DNA from: Chitinophaga sp. sic0106
GTDB taxonomy: Bacteria; Bacteroidota; Bacteroidia; Chitinophagales; Chitinophagaceae
Direction: 5' to 3'
DNA: 64,000 nt
Assembly (NCBI RefSeq): GCF_019219075.1
Contig: NZ_JAHUWJ010000005.1
Location: 62,001-126,000, forward strand
The notes beneath the pieces are model-generated. The model saw only the letters and a list, made by a program, of their open reading frames with translations, was not told the DNA's origin and searched no databases. Every line of letters begins with the position of its first letter. Positions within the stretch are counted from its first letter, which is position 1. The position numbers were made by a program, and so were the translations under genes. Shown here piece by piece: positions 42,982 to 51,575 of the stretch.

Positions 42982-44214
42982 TTAAAAGCTTGTCATTGGC
43001 ATACTCATGGCTTTTTTAGGTGCTGCTTTAGCGCCTTTTTCCAGGATGTTTTTCACCATCGTTTGTGCTTCATCTGTAAAGCCGGTAAAGCGTTCTACGA
43101 TGTTGCCATTCGGGTCCACCAGGTACATGGTTGGGATGCCGGAAAACTGGAATACTTTCATGGTGGTATCTTTATCGTCGCTCAGGAGCTGCAGCCATGG
43201 CATGTTTTCTTCTTCCATTGCCTTGCGCCATGCTTTATCATTTGTATCTATGGAGATGCTGGCGACCTCAAAACCACGATCCTTGTAGGAAGTGTAGAGC
43301 TCTTTCACTTTCGGAATGGCCTGACGGCAAGGACCACACCAGCTGGCCCAGAAATCTACCAGCAGGTATTTGCCCTTGTACTGATCCAGGGTGGCCAGTT
43401 TGCCATCCGGCATCGGGTAATTAATGGAAGGCATAGGCTGACCATTCTTCAGCTTTTTAGCCTGGTTCATGTTGTAGATGATATTTTCTTTCAGCGCTTT
43501 CGCTTCTGTCAGCCATGGATATTTTACGACCAGTTCATCCAGCAGTTTCATCGCTTTATCATACTTTTCGCCTGCCTGTGTACCAGCCATGCCCCGGATG
43601 GCGTAAATCGTAACCGGACGGCCTTTGTATATGCGCATCAACAGCGCCTGGCGCTGCTCATAATCTTCACCAATCGGACTGTATACTTTTCTGTTATTCA
43701 GGTAAGATATAAAGTTCGTATCAGTGGACTTTTTGGCATAATATTCCATGTTGTAGTCATCAATGCCCCTGCGGTAATTGTTTTCATTGTTGAGGATATA
43801 CTGATTGATGAAGTTGTTGTCAGAAGATCCTTCCACGAAGTTGTAGTGTGGTACTTTTACCTTGTACCTGGCAGTATCATAACCACGCATGGCCACATTC
43901 ACATCCCCATCGCTCCAGAAGCTGGCACGATCCCAATGCATGGCATCAATGGTGTATGCGCCCTGGTGGTCCTGTTTCAACTGGAATTTGAAACTCTTAT
44001 CAGCCCCCACTATAGCAGAGTCGACTACCTCGCCTTTACCGAAGAGAGACTCTTTCAATAGAAATACCTTATTCTCGTTCTGTTTTGGGTCAGTAAATTC
44101 TACGGTTCCCTTTACGGTTATGGATTTCACCACTTTTACCTGCTGTGCCAGCAAGGCTGATGGTAAGGCGATCAGCGCCAGTGGCATCCACATGTTTAAT
44201 ACTACTTTTTTCAT
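42982..44214 (-). CDS. TlpA/thioredoxin-like protein with N-terminal DUF4369-type domain (first of pair)
   Basis: 410 residues with signal peptide (MKKVVLNMWMPLALIALPSALLAQ). N-terminal beta domain (SITVKGTVEFTDPKQNENKVFLLK), helical middle (NNFINQYILNNENNYRRGIDDYN, EDYEQRQALLMRIYKG), then the thioredoxin domain with FWASWCGPCRQAIPKVKELY and FQFSGIPTMYLVDPNGNI. Same architecture as the next gene but clearly diverged, so the pair is an old duplication. Follows the SusD-like gene by 22 nt. Active-site cysteines intact. Confidence 0.9.
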   Translation of the reverse strand: MKKVVLNMWMPLALIALPSALLAQQVKVVKSITVKGTVEFTDPKQNENKVFLLKESLFGKGEVVDSAIVGADKSFKFQLKQDHQGAYTIDAMHWDRASFWSDGDVNVAMRGYDTARYKVKVPHYNFVEGSSDNNFINQYILNNENNYRRGIDDYNMEYYAKKSTDTNFISYLNNRKVYSPIGEDYEQRQALLMRIYKGRPVTIYAIRGMAGTQAGEKYDKAMKLLDELVVKYPWLTEAKALKENIIYNMNQAKKLKNGQPMPSINYPMPDGKLATLDQYKGKYLLVDFWASWCGPCRQAIPKVKELYTSYKDRGFEVASISIDTNDKAWRKAMEEENMPWLQLLSDDKDTTMKVFQFSGIPTMYLVDPNGNIVERFTGFTDEAQTMVKNILEKGAKAAPKKAMSMPMTSF

Positions 44215-44236
44215 TGGTGGTATGTTGTTTTAATAG

Positions 44237-45574
44237 TTACTTACTGTAGTCCGGATTTTGTTCCAGATATGGGTTGATGGTAAACTCCCTGGAAGGAAGT
44301 GGTAATAAGGCATGTGTGGCTGGTACACCATAGGAGGTTACCCAAGCAGCTCTTTTGCCAAAGCGCTCCATGTCCTGCCAGCGTTGATGTTCGCCTACAA
44401 ACTCTCTTCTGCGCTCTGCTTCTATATCTACCAGGAAAGCTGCGGCATTGGCATAGTCGCTGTTATTTTTTATACTGGCTTTACGTGCACTACGGAGCTG
44501 GTTATACGCAGTTACATCTACTGTACCTTTCCGTGCAGCAGCTTCCGCTGCAATCAGAAATGCTTCACTATATCTGCAAACAGGGTAAGAGTTTACAGAT
44601 TCCTGTGGGAACTTGGTAATGAAATATACCTGTTCGGTGATGCCGGCGCCTTTAACTCGGGTGAAGAACGGCAGGCGGATATCTGTTGCCTCATAGGACT
44701 TTACGATGGCCGAATCTACCCAGTTATTCCCGTTGCCTGCAATGTTGGCTCCTGCTGCAGTACCAGGGCCCAGCCAGTTGGGCAATCCATATCTGTCAGT
44801 GGCAGGAGTGGGGGTTTCGTTTAATTTGTAGAGGGCTTCACTGCTGTTAACCCCGGATTTGAAGATGTCACCGAAGTTGGACGTCAGTGACAACTTTCCT
44901 GAACTAATCACCGTATTGGCCAGTGTTAGTGCTTCTTCATTTCTGCCGGTGTTTAAGTACAACCTTGCCAGCAGCAGCTGTGCGGCCTGTTTGGAGCCCA
45001 AGGTAGCATTGGTGTAATCAGGTAACAGGCTAATCGCCTTCTGGTAGTCTTTTTCCATCTGCTGTTGTACCTCGGCGAGTGTGTTGCGGGTAGCACGCTG
45101 CCGTGGATCTTCATTGCCATACACCAGCGGTACACCACCAAAATGATCCGTCAGCCAGTTATAGGAAAAGGCCCGCAGCAAATAAGCCTCTCCGGCAGCA
45201 CCGCGGATAGTGGTGTCCCCGGCATGCTCCTGCTCATAACGGATTACCATATTCACCGTAGCAATCGTAGCATACGGTTGCTTGAAAATATAGGTGAGGC
45301 CGTTCTCCAAGGGTGATACATTGTTTCCATCCCAGGTAGGAAAGGTGAGCGAAGTAATATCATCAGACATCACATCCTGGTAGGAGTAAAAAAGATACAT
45401 GGAATTATTATTCATCAGCGATAGCTTCGCTCCGTTGATGACCAAAGGCAGGTTACTGCTGCTTAAATTGTCGAAGCTGATCCTGGTATCCGGTACCAGT
45501 TTATCCAGCTCCTTACTACAGGATGCGGTCAGTAACAGTGAAGAAAGTATAAGTGGATATGTAAGAAATTTCAT
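44237..45574 (-). CDS. SusD/RagB family lipoprotein of the SusCD-thioredoxin locus
   Basis: 445 residues, shorter than the 545-residue pectin SusD. Lipobox LILSSLLLTASC-SKE. SusD core: IRGAAGEAYLLRAFSYNWLTDHFGGVPLVY, KQAAQLLLARLYLNTGRNEEALTLANTVI, and C-terminal PVCRYSEAFLIAAEAAARKG, DIEAERRREFVGEHQRWQDMERFGK, LLPLPSREFTINPYLEQNPDY. Surface binding protein for the SusC-like partner 12 nt upstream. The absence of any carbohydrate enzyme around it leaves the ligand open; peptides or other compounds are as likely as glycans. Confidence 0.94.
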   Translation of the reverse strand: MKFLTYPLILSSLLLTASCSKELDKLVPDTRISFDNLSSSNLPLVINGAKLSLMNNNSMYLFYSYQDVMSDDITSLTFPTWDGNNVSPLENGLTYIFKQPYATIATVNMVIRYEQEHAGDTTIRGAAGEAYLLRAFSYNWLTDHFGGVPLVYGNEDPRQRATRNTLAEVQQQMEKDYQKAISLLPDYTNATLGSKQAAQLLLARLYLNTGRNEEALTLANTVISSGKLSLTSNFGDIFKSGVNSSEALYKLNETPTPATDRYGLPNWLGPGTAAGANIAGNGNNWVDSAIVKSYEATDIRLPFFTRVKGAGITEQVYFITKFPQESVNSYPVCRYSEAFLIAAEAAARKGTVDVTAYNQLRSARKASIKNNSDYANAAAFLVDIEAERRREFVGEHQRWQDMERFGKRAAWVTSYGVPATHALLPLPSREFTINPYLEQNPDYSK

Positions 45575-45586
45575 GAAATGAGTTTT

Positions 45587-48500
45587 TTAGAATGAAACAT
45601 CAATACCAATAACAGCAGACTGGGGATTAGGTACGTTGGTGCTAACCACACCAGAGTTGGCCGCCGCTTCCGGATCAAAGCCGATGTATTTGGTGATGGT
45701 CACCAGGTTCTGCGCTGCGATGTATACTCTTGCACTGTTGATTTTTGCTTTACTGATTAAAGCGGCAGGTACGGCATAGCTCAGGTTAATATTACGCAAA
45801 CGAACATACGAAGCGTTGTAGATGAACTGGGTGGAAGGGCGATAGTTCCAGTCTGCCGTTTGGCCTGCACCATGTTTACCGGTAATGGCACGTGGTACAT
45901 CCGTGATATCTCCTGGTTTTCTCCAGCGTTTTGTAACCACGTCAAACATATTTGGCATGGCACCATAGAAGTCACGGTCATAGCTTCTTAGGGTTTGCTC
46001 ATAGTAATCATACACCTTGTTGCCTACCACATAAGTTATTAAGGCATCGAGTGTAAAACCTTTATAGCCAAAAGTAAGGGTGGTACCTCCGGTAAACTTC
46101 GGTATAGCAATAGGAATTGTAACCATATCATTGGTATTCCACAAACCATCCTTGTTGCGGTCGGTGTAAATGATGTCACCTGTTTGCGGGTCCACTCCCT
46201 GGGATTCGTACACCTGTACAGAGCCTACGGACTGGCCAACTTTAGCTTTAGATTGCGGGCCTCCGAATACAAAGGTGCCATAGTTGGTAAGGGAGTCTTT
46301 CAGGCTGATGATTTCATTCTTGTTAATGTTCATGTTGGTGGATACTTTCCAGCTGAACTTTTTACCTGCCTTACTACTGTAAGCCATCTCCAGATCTACT
46401 CCCTTGTTGCGGATATTCCCGATGTTATCCGGGGTAGAGGCAGCACCATATACCCATGATACCTGGTTGGAGCTCATCAGTCCATCGGTGGTTTTGTTGT
46501 AATAATCGAATGCCAGCGTCAATCGGTTGCTGAACATGGTTGCATCAATACCTGCGTCTACCTGCCTGGTGCGTTCCCATCTGATGTTTGGGTTTCCGAT
46601 AACGCTGTTAATCTGTAATGCCGACAGACCATTGTAAGACGTTGCCAGCAGCAGATTTTGTGCATCCCAGTAATTCAACGGACGGATGTTTCCACTCATA
46701 CCATAGCTGGAACGGAGTTTCAGTTGACTGATCAGCTTATTGCCATGGAGGAAATTTTCTTTAGCGACATCCCAACCACCAGAAATGGAAGGAAACCAGC
46801 TATATCTGTTGATAGAAAGTAATTTGGAAGAACCATCTCTTCTTAGGGAGGCATTAAGGAGATATTTACCTTCCCAGTCAAACCCGGTACGGGCAAAGAA
46901 TGCATCGGAGAGCTCCTTATTATTGATATTGTAGTTGGATATAGTACCAACGCTGCCATAAGCAGAACCTGCGCCTGCACCAGTGATACCATCTACGACC
47001 GGATAACCGTTGAGGTCATATCCGAGGGAGGTAAGTTCTGTGCTGTAAAAGGTGTAACCCGCCACTGCATTGATGCCCAGCTTGTTAACCCTTTTGTTAT
47101 ATGTGAAATAGTTATCGAACGTATAATTGAAGTTATCCTGCCCGGAAGTTTTGGTACTACCTTTCGTAGAGTTGCCCAGATAAGTGAGCGGAGAATAAAA
47201 ATCCCTGTTGAGTGAATTGTATTTGCTGGCATTAAAGGAAGAGCGGAATTGCAGATCCTTGGTGAAGCTGATATCTGCTGTCAGGCGGCCAATGTAACTA
47301 AGTACCTTGTTTTTGTTCTGGTTGTTTTCCATCACACCCAGGGGATGCTGTTGCATTCCTACATAATAACCCAGGGAGCCGTCGGCATTGCGAACCGGTT
47401 CTTCCGGAGTATCCGGCCTGGCCTGGAAAGCATAGGCAATCGGATTGGATACATTTTTTGTAACGCTCTGGTTGATAGATAAACCCCCGTTGACCTTCAG
47501 CCAGTTATTAACAGTTTGGGTAAGGTCTAACCTGGCAGTATAGCGTTCAAAGTTGCCGGAACCCCATACCATCTCTTCCGCATAGCGCCCGAGCGACATA
47601 TAGTAGCTGCTTTTTTCGTTGCCGCCGCTCATGCTGGCCTGTATATTATTAATAGGCGCATTTTTATTCTTGATCCTGTCAATCCAGTCAATACTTCTGT
47701 CGGCCATATTCAGCCCGGTTATCTGTGATTTCAGGTTATTGATTTCATTGTTTAACTGTGTGATTTCTCCGGCAGGGGTAGTGGGATCTTTCAGGCGTTT
47801 ATCAATATCTGCCAGCCTGTTATTCCGTGCATCCATGAAAGCGGAAGTATATTCGGTGCTGTTCAGCATCCTGCGGGAGGTAGGTACGTTATTGACGCCG
47901 GTATAAGCGTTTATACTAAAAGCCGGTTTGCTGTTGATTTTACCCTTTTTAGTGGTGATTATGATTACACCACCACTTCCCCTGGCACCATAAATAGCCG
48001 CAGAAGCAGCATCTTTGAGGACTTCCATGCTCTCGATATCCTGCGGGTTGATGGTGTTGATGTTTACTGTATTACCTTCTACAATCAACCCATCAATAAC
48101 AATAAGTGGATTGGCGCCGTTAGCATTCACTGACTGGGCGCCCCTGATTTGTATATTCGGTGTAGAGCCGGGATTGCCATTGGAGCTGGCTACAAATACA
48201 CCGGCCACCCTTCCCTGGAGGGCTTTTGCGGCATCGCTGACAATATTTTTTTCGGGAGTCAGGGAACTGCTGCCCACCGTAGAGATGGCATTAGTCACCT
48301 TGGCGCGTTGCTGGGTGCCGTAACCTACTACCACGGTGCTGTTCAGCTCCAAAGCCTGAATCTTCAGCAGCACAGGACCGGTGGAAATGAGTGCCGCCTT
48401 AACGATCACGTTTTCAAAGCCCATACTGGAAATCTGCAATTGTGCATTGGCCGGTACATTTAGTTCAAATTCGCCTGCCGCATTGGTGGTAGCACCTTTG

Positions 48501-48646
48501 TTACTGCCTACTACTTTTACGGTGGCGCCGGGAACCGGCTGCTTGGTCAGGGAATCTTTTACAGTTCCCTTAAGAACTTGCTGTGCCGCAGCGGTCATGC
48601 TGCCTCCCAAAAGCATAGAAAGGGATAAAATAATTAGCTTTCTCAT
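45587..48646 (-). CDS. SusC/RagA family TonB-dependent transporter of the SusCD-thioredoxin locus
   Basis: 1019 residues. Signal peptide MRKLIILSLSMLLGGSMTAAAQ, regulatory-like beta domain (LKGTVKDSLTKQPVPGATVKVVG), plug with VVVGYGTQQRAKVTNAIS, NPLIVIDGLIVEGN and DAASAAIYGARGSGGVIIITTKKG, then the barrel ending PQSAVIGIDVSF. First gene of the minus-strand group SusC-SusD-TlpA-TlpA. It diverges from a LytS/LytTR regulatory trio across a 200-bp gap, suggesting control by that system. Outer-membrane import using TonB; cargo unknown. Confidence 0.95.
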   Translation of the reverse strand: MRKLIILSLSMLLGGSMTAAAQQVLKGTVKDSLTKQPVPGATVKVVGSNKGATTNAAGEFELNVPANAQLQISSMGFENVIVKAALISTGPVLLKIQALELNSTVVVGYGTQQRAKVTNAISTVGSSSLTPEKNIVSDAAKALQGRVAGVFVASSNGNPGSTPNIQIRGAQSVNANGANPLIVIDGLIVEGNTVNINTINPQDIESMEVLKDAASAAIYGARGSGGVIIITTKKGKINSKPAFSINAYTGVNNVPTSRRMLNSTEYTSAFMDARNNRLADIDKRLKDPTTPAGEITQLNNEINNLKSQITGLNMADRSIDWIDRIKNKNAPINNIQASMSGGNEKSSYYMSLGRYAEEMVWGSGNFERYTARLDLTQTVNNWLKVNGGLSINQSVTKNVSNPIAYAFQARPDTPEEPVRNADGSLGYYVGMQQHPLGVMENNQNKNKVLSYIGRLTADISFTKDLQFRSSFNASKYNSLNRDFYSPLTYLGNSTKGSTKTSGQDNFNYTFDNYFTYNKRVNKLGINAVAGYTFYSTELTSLGYDLNGYPVVDGITGAGAGSAYGSVGTISNYNINNKELSDAFFARTGFDWEGKYLLNASLRRDGSSKLLSINRYSWFPSISGGWDVAKENFLHGNKLISQLKLRSSYGMSGNIRPLNYWDAQNLLLATSYNGLSALQINSVIGNPNIRWERTRQVDAGIDATMFSNRLTLAFDYYNKTTDGLMSSNQVSWVYGAASTPDNIGNIRNKGVDLEMAYSSKAGKKFSWKVSTNMNINKNEIISLKDSLTNYGTFVFGGPQSKAKVGQSVGSVQVYESQGVDPQTGDIIYTDRNKDGLWNTNDMVTIPIAIPKFTGGTTLTFGYKGFTLDALITYVVGNKVYDYYEQTLRSYDRDFYGAMPNMFDVVTKRWRKPGDITDVPRAITGKHGAGQTADWNYRPSTQFIYNASYVRLRNINLSYAVPAALISKAKINSARVYIAAQNLVTITKYIGFDPEAAANSGVVSTNVPNPQSAVIGIDVSF

Positions 48647-48846
48647 ACAATAGTTGGTTGATTTTTGTAATGAATACCCAGCTGGAATAGGCTACCAAGG
48701 TAATTATCAGCAATACAGGTTCTATTGGAAAAAGGACGTATGGAATCAAAAAAAGTACAATCAGGATTTTTATGAGGACGAAAAAAAGAAACGTTGATTT
48801 ACTGCATACTCCCGTCAGATTGATGTAATTTCAATGTCTGTAATTT

Positions 48847-49791
48847 ATGAAATCAAATAAAGAACCATACCGCTACCTCGTTCACCTGGCCATTGTCATG
48901 GCGCTGCTGCTGCTGTATACTTACCGCCAGCTACCTTATGCCTTTGCTACCAGTTTTGCTACGCGGTGGCTGTTTATACGATATTTTCTGTACGGTTTCA
49001 TCAACTTCAACCTGTTTTACCTGCTGGTGTTCTGGCTGATCAACAAGCCTGTACAGCAACACCGTTACGTCAGGTCCATCCTGATAGCCCTGTCGGCAGC
49101 AGTGGTGTTTTCCTGCCTGAAATATGCCGTAGGTACACTGTGGGGCCCCGATGTGATTATCCAGCGAATGGTTACTATTCTCCCCCCAAAAAATGCAAAA
49201 CCAATACCACCGACTGTTTTTACGTTTTGGGAATATTTTAGAATTGCCTTCAAAACAAGTGTGGGCGTGGTAATCCTGGCTTTTGGATATCGCCTGTTTC
49301 TGGACTACAGAAATGAAGATCCTATCAAAAGCCAGCTGGCACTGGTGGAATCAAATGCTTCCCGCCTAAGTGCAGGATCACAGCTGCTGCTCAAACACCT
49401 GAAGGCGCTCACCCCTTTACTGACGGATGAATTCCGTCGCAGTGAAGAAGGGGTGCAGGCTATATTGCTGATTTCCGAGTTGCTGCGGTATCTCCTGTAC
49501 GATAAAGAAACGGCAGAAGGCAGCACTTCTCTCAAAAAGGAATTATACTATTTGCAGCAATACCTGTCCCTCCGCGCCTGCCTCTATCCGGAACAGCGCA
49601 TAGAACTGGAAGTAAGGGGAGAGGAGTACGCAGGACCAGCGGTACCAATGCAGCTTCTCCTTACAGCCGAGCAGCTGTTGCAACAGCGGGAAGGATGTAA
49701 AGAGGAACTGCTGCTTACCGTAAATTTTGAAAATAATATACCGGTAATGCGGATGCACAAAAATACCGGTATTCCATCTGCCATTGCTTAA
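48847..49791 (+). CDS. Degenerate LytS-like membrane protein (probable pseudokinase)
   Basis: 314 residues. Four hydrophobic spans in the first ~160 residues (LVHLAIVMALLLLYTY, FIRYFLYGFINFNLFYLLVFWLI, SILIALSAAVVFSCLKYAVG, SVGVVILAFGYRLFL), then a region that aligns with the LytS-type kinase domain: LLLKHLKALTPLLTDEF where the phospho-acceptor N-x-HFLFN is expected, and ILLISELLRYLLYDKE, LKKELYYLQQYLSLRACLYPEQ which are conserved. The His motif is absent, and the Asn-box ATP site is replaced by LLLTAEQLLQQ; the chain stops before the Gly-rich loop. So it is likely inactive as a kinase. It overlaps the TTG start of the next, intact kinase gene by 8 nt. Confidence 0.8.
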   Translation: MKSNKEPYRYLVHLAIVMALLLLYTYRQLPYAFATSFATRWLFIRYFLYGFINFNLFYLLVFWLINKPVQQHRYVRSILIALSAAVVFSCLKYAVGTLWGPDVIIQRMVTILPPKNAKPIPPTVFTFWEYFRIAFKTSVGVVILAFGYRLFLDYRNEDPIKSQLALVESNASRLSAGSQLLLKHLKALTPLLTDEFRRSEEGVQAILLISELLRYLLYDKETAEGSTSLKKELYYLQQYLSLRACLYPEQRIELEVRGEEYAGPAVPMQLLLTAEQLLQQREGCKEELLLTVNFENNIPVMRMHKNTGIPSAIA

Positions 49792-50863
49792 ATCCACGAT
49801 ATTGAACAAGAAAGCTGTCAGTACGTTTTTTTTATTACTCTTGCTATTTATGGCAATAGTGCTTGGTATGAACCTGTTCACGCTCAGTGTCTATTCCCGT
49901 GAAAGCCTTACCACCGTGGCTGTTCGGGACGGCCTGTTCGGCCTTGTAAACTTCTTTCAGTTCTATATTTTTTTCCGTTGGATCGTTCCTTCTTTTTTGC
50001 ATTCACGAAACTGGCAGCTGCTGCTGTTACGAGTATTCCCGGTAGTTACCGCATTCAACAGCTTCAAGTACCTGCTGGCAGCAGAAGTATTTCCTAAGAT
50101 AGTGTTGTACCAGGGCTACCGGTATGACCTGATCAATAAGCGCCGCGTTGAACTGTTTACCACCTTCGGCGCCTATTTCACCAATACCTTATGGACCAGT
50201 CTTGTGTTACTGGCGGCCGCCTTTGCACTGCACCTGTTTTTGCACTGGCTCCGGGAAGATAAAAGAAGGGCTCTCCTGCAACAACAACAACAAAAGGCTG
50301 AATCCGGGTTTTTGAAAATGCAACTCAATTCGCATTTCCTGATCAATAGTCTGAACAGCATTTATTCTCTTGCTATCACAGGCTCCCCTGAAGTAGTCCC
50401 TGCCAATAACACCCTGGTGCACCTCCTGTGTTATATGCTCGATCAGCCAGATGATATTGACTTCCGGAGTCCGATTCACGATGAAGTGCAATACCTGCGC
50501 GACTTCATTAGCCTCCAGCAATTGCGCACCGGCATCAAAGACGGCATCCGGGCGGATTTCGGCGATACGCTGCCGGATAAACAAATTGCCCCTATGTTAT
50601 TGGTGGCATTCGTAGAAAATGCTTTTAAACACGGTATCACCAATCAGCCTGCCAACCCCGTCACCATCAAGCTGGAAGGCGATGAGCAGGCCCTCAGTTT
50701 TATGGTGGGTAATAAAAAATCTATTTATAACAAAGATAAAACCGGTGGTATTGGACTGGAGAATGTACGGAAACGCCTGCAGCTGATTTATCCGCAAAAG
50801 CACGACCTGCAAATAACAGACACGGAAAATAATTATCAATGCCACCTGAAAATATACTGGTAA
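49784..50863 (+). CDS. LytS-type sensor histidine kinase
   Basis: 359 residues from a TTG codon at 49784; a TTG at 49802 is an alternative, and no ATG precedes the first membrane segment, so a non-ATG start is likely. Four membrane spans (~10-150), coiled region with Gln-rich RALLQQQQQKAE, then the His_kinase domain: phospho-acceptor LNSHFLINSLNSIYSLA, LRDFISLQQLRTG, N-box VAFVENAFKHGI, G-box GGIGLENVRKRLQLIYP. Complete and probably active. The TTG start overlaps the pseudokinase gene; the stop is 1 nt before the response regulator start. Confidence 0.88.
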   Translation: MLKSTILNKKAVSTFFLLLLLFMAIVLGMNLFTLSVYSRESLTTVAVRDGLFGLVNFFQFYIFFRWIVPSFLHSRNWQLLLLRVFPVVTAFNSFKYLLAAEVFPKIVLYQGYRYDLINKRRVELFTTFGAYFTNTLWTSLVLLAAAFALHLFLHWLREDKRRALLQQQQQKAESGFLKMQLNSHFLINSLNSIYSLAITGSPEVVPANNTLVHLLCYMLDQPDDIDFRSPIHDEVQYLRDFISLQQLRTGIKDGIRADFGDTLPDKQIAPMLLVAFVENAFKHGITNQPANPVTIKLEGDEQALSFMVGNKKSIYNKDKTGGIGLENVRKRLQLIYPQKHDLQITDTENNYQCHLKIYW

Positions 50864-50864
50864 T

Positions 50865-51560
50865 ATGGCTTTAAAATGTATTGTGGTAGACGACGAGCCC
50901 TTGGCCATCCAGGTGCTGCTGGCCTTTATTAAAAAAATGCCGGAGCTGGAACTGCTGCGTAGCTTTAACAATCCGCTGGAGGCGCTGGCATTCATGAAAA
51001 CCAACCCGGTGGACCTGGTATTCCTCGATATCCAGATGCCCGAACTCAGCGGCATGGAGTTTATGCAGCTGCTGCAAAATGATGCCTCCGTCATCATCAT
51101 ATCCGCATACGACGATTATGCAGTGGAAAGTTTCGAGAAAGAAGCGCTGGATTATTTATTAAAACCTGTTTCTTTTGAACGCTTCGTAAAAGCCACCCAG
51201 CGCGCCATCAACCGCAGGGCCATCCCTGAAAAGCCTTCTGCCAACGTGGGGAAGCACCTGTTTGTACGTACTGACAAACGCATCATCCGACTCGATATCA
51301 GCGATATCCTTTATATTGAAGCTTTACGTAACTACGTAGCTATTCAAACGCCTACGCAAAAAATTATGACGCTGCAAAACCTCCGTAGCTTCGAAGATGC
51401 GCTGGGTAAGGAATTTATGCGGGTACATAAATCTTTCATTGTAGCCTTGAATAAAATCGACAGTATCGAAAGGCAACGCATTTTTATTCAGCAATATCAT
51501 GTGCCTATTGGCGATGCCTATTTTAAGCAGTTTATGGAGGCAATTGCCATGTTGAAATAA
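50865..51560 (+). CDS. LytTR family response regulator
   Basis: 231 residues. Receiver domain 1-120 with acidic pair DD at 9-10, phospho-acceptor Asp-55 in LVFLDIQMPELSG, Ser/Thr in IIISAYDDYA and Lys in YLLKPVSFERF; LytTR DNA-binding domain ~135-231 (HLFVRTDKRIIRLDISDILYIEALRNYVAIQT, FMRVHKSFIVALNKID). One base separates it from the kinase stop, so it is the cognate regulator. The divergent SusC promoter is the likeliest local target; this is inference. Converges on the next gene with a 15-bp gap and no visible terminator. Confidence 0.94.
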   Translation: MALKCIVVDDEPLAIQVLLAFIKKMPELELLRSFNNPLEALAFMKTNPVDLVFLDIQMPELSGMEFMQLLQNDASVIIISAYDDYAVESFEKEALDYLLKPVSFERFVKATQRAINRRAIPEKPSANVGKHLFVRTDKRIIRLDISDILYIEALRNYVAIQTPTQKIMTLQNLRSFEDALGKEFMRVHKSFIVALNKIDSIERQRIFIQQYHVPIGDAYFKQFMEAIAMLK

Positions 51561-51575
51561 ATCAAAAAACAAAAT

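Noticed and set aside
43063..44061. A 332-codon plus-strand frame opposite the first thioredoxin-like gene
   Set aside because: The minus-strand gene has signal peptide and WCGPC active site; the antisense product has no coherent features.
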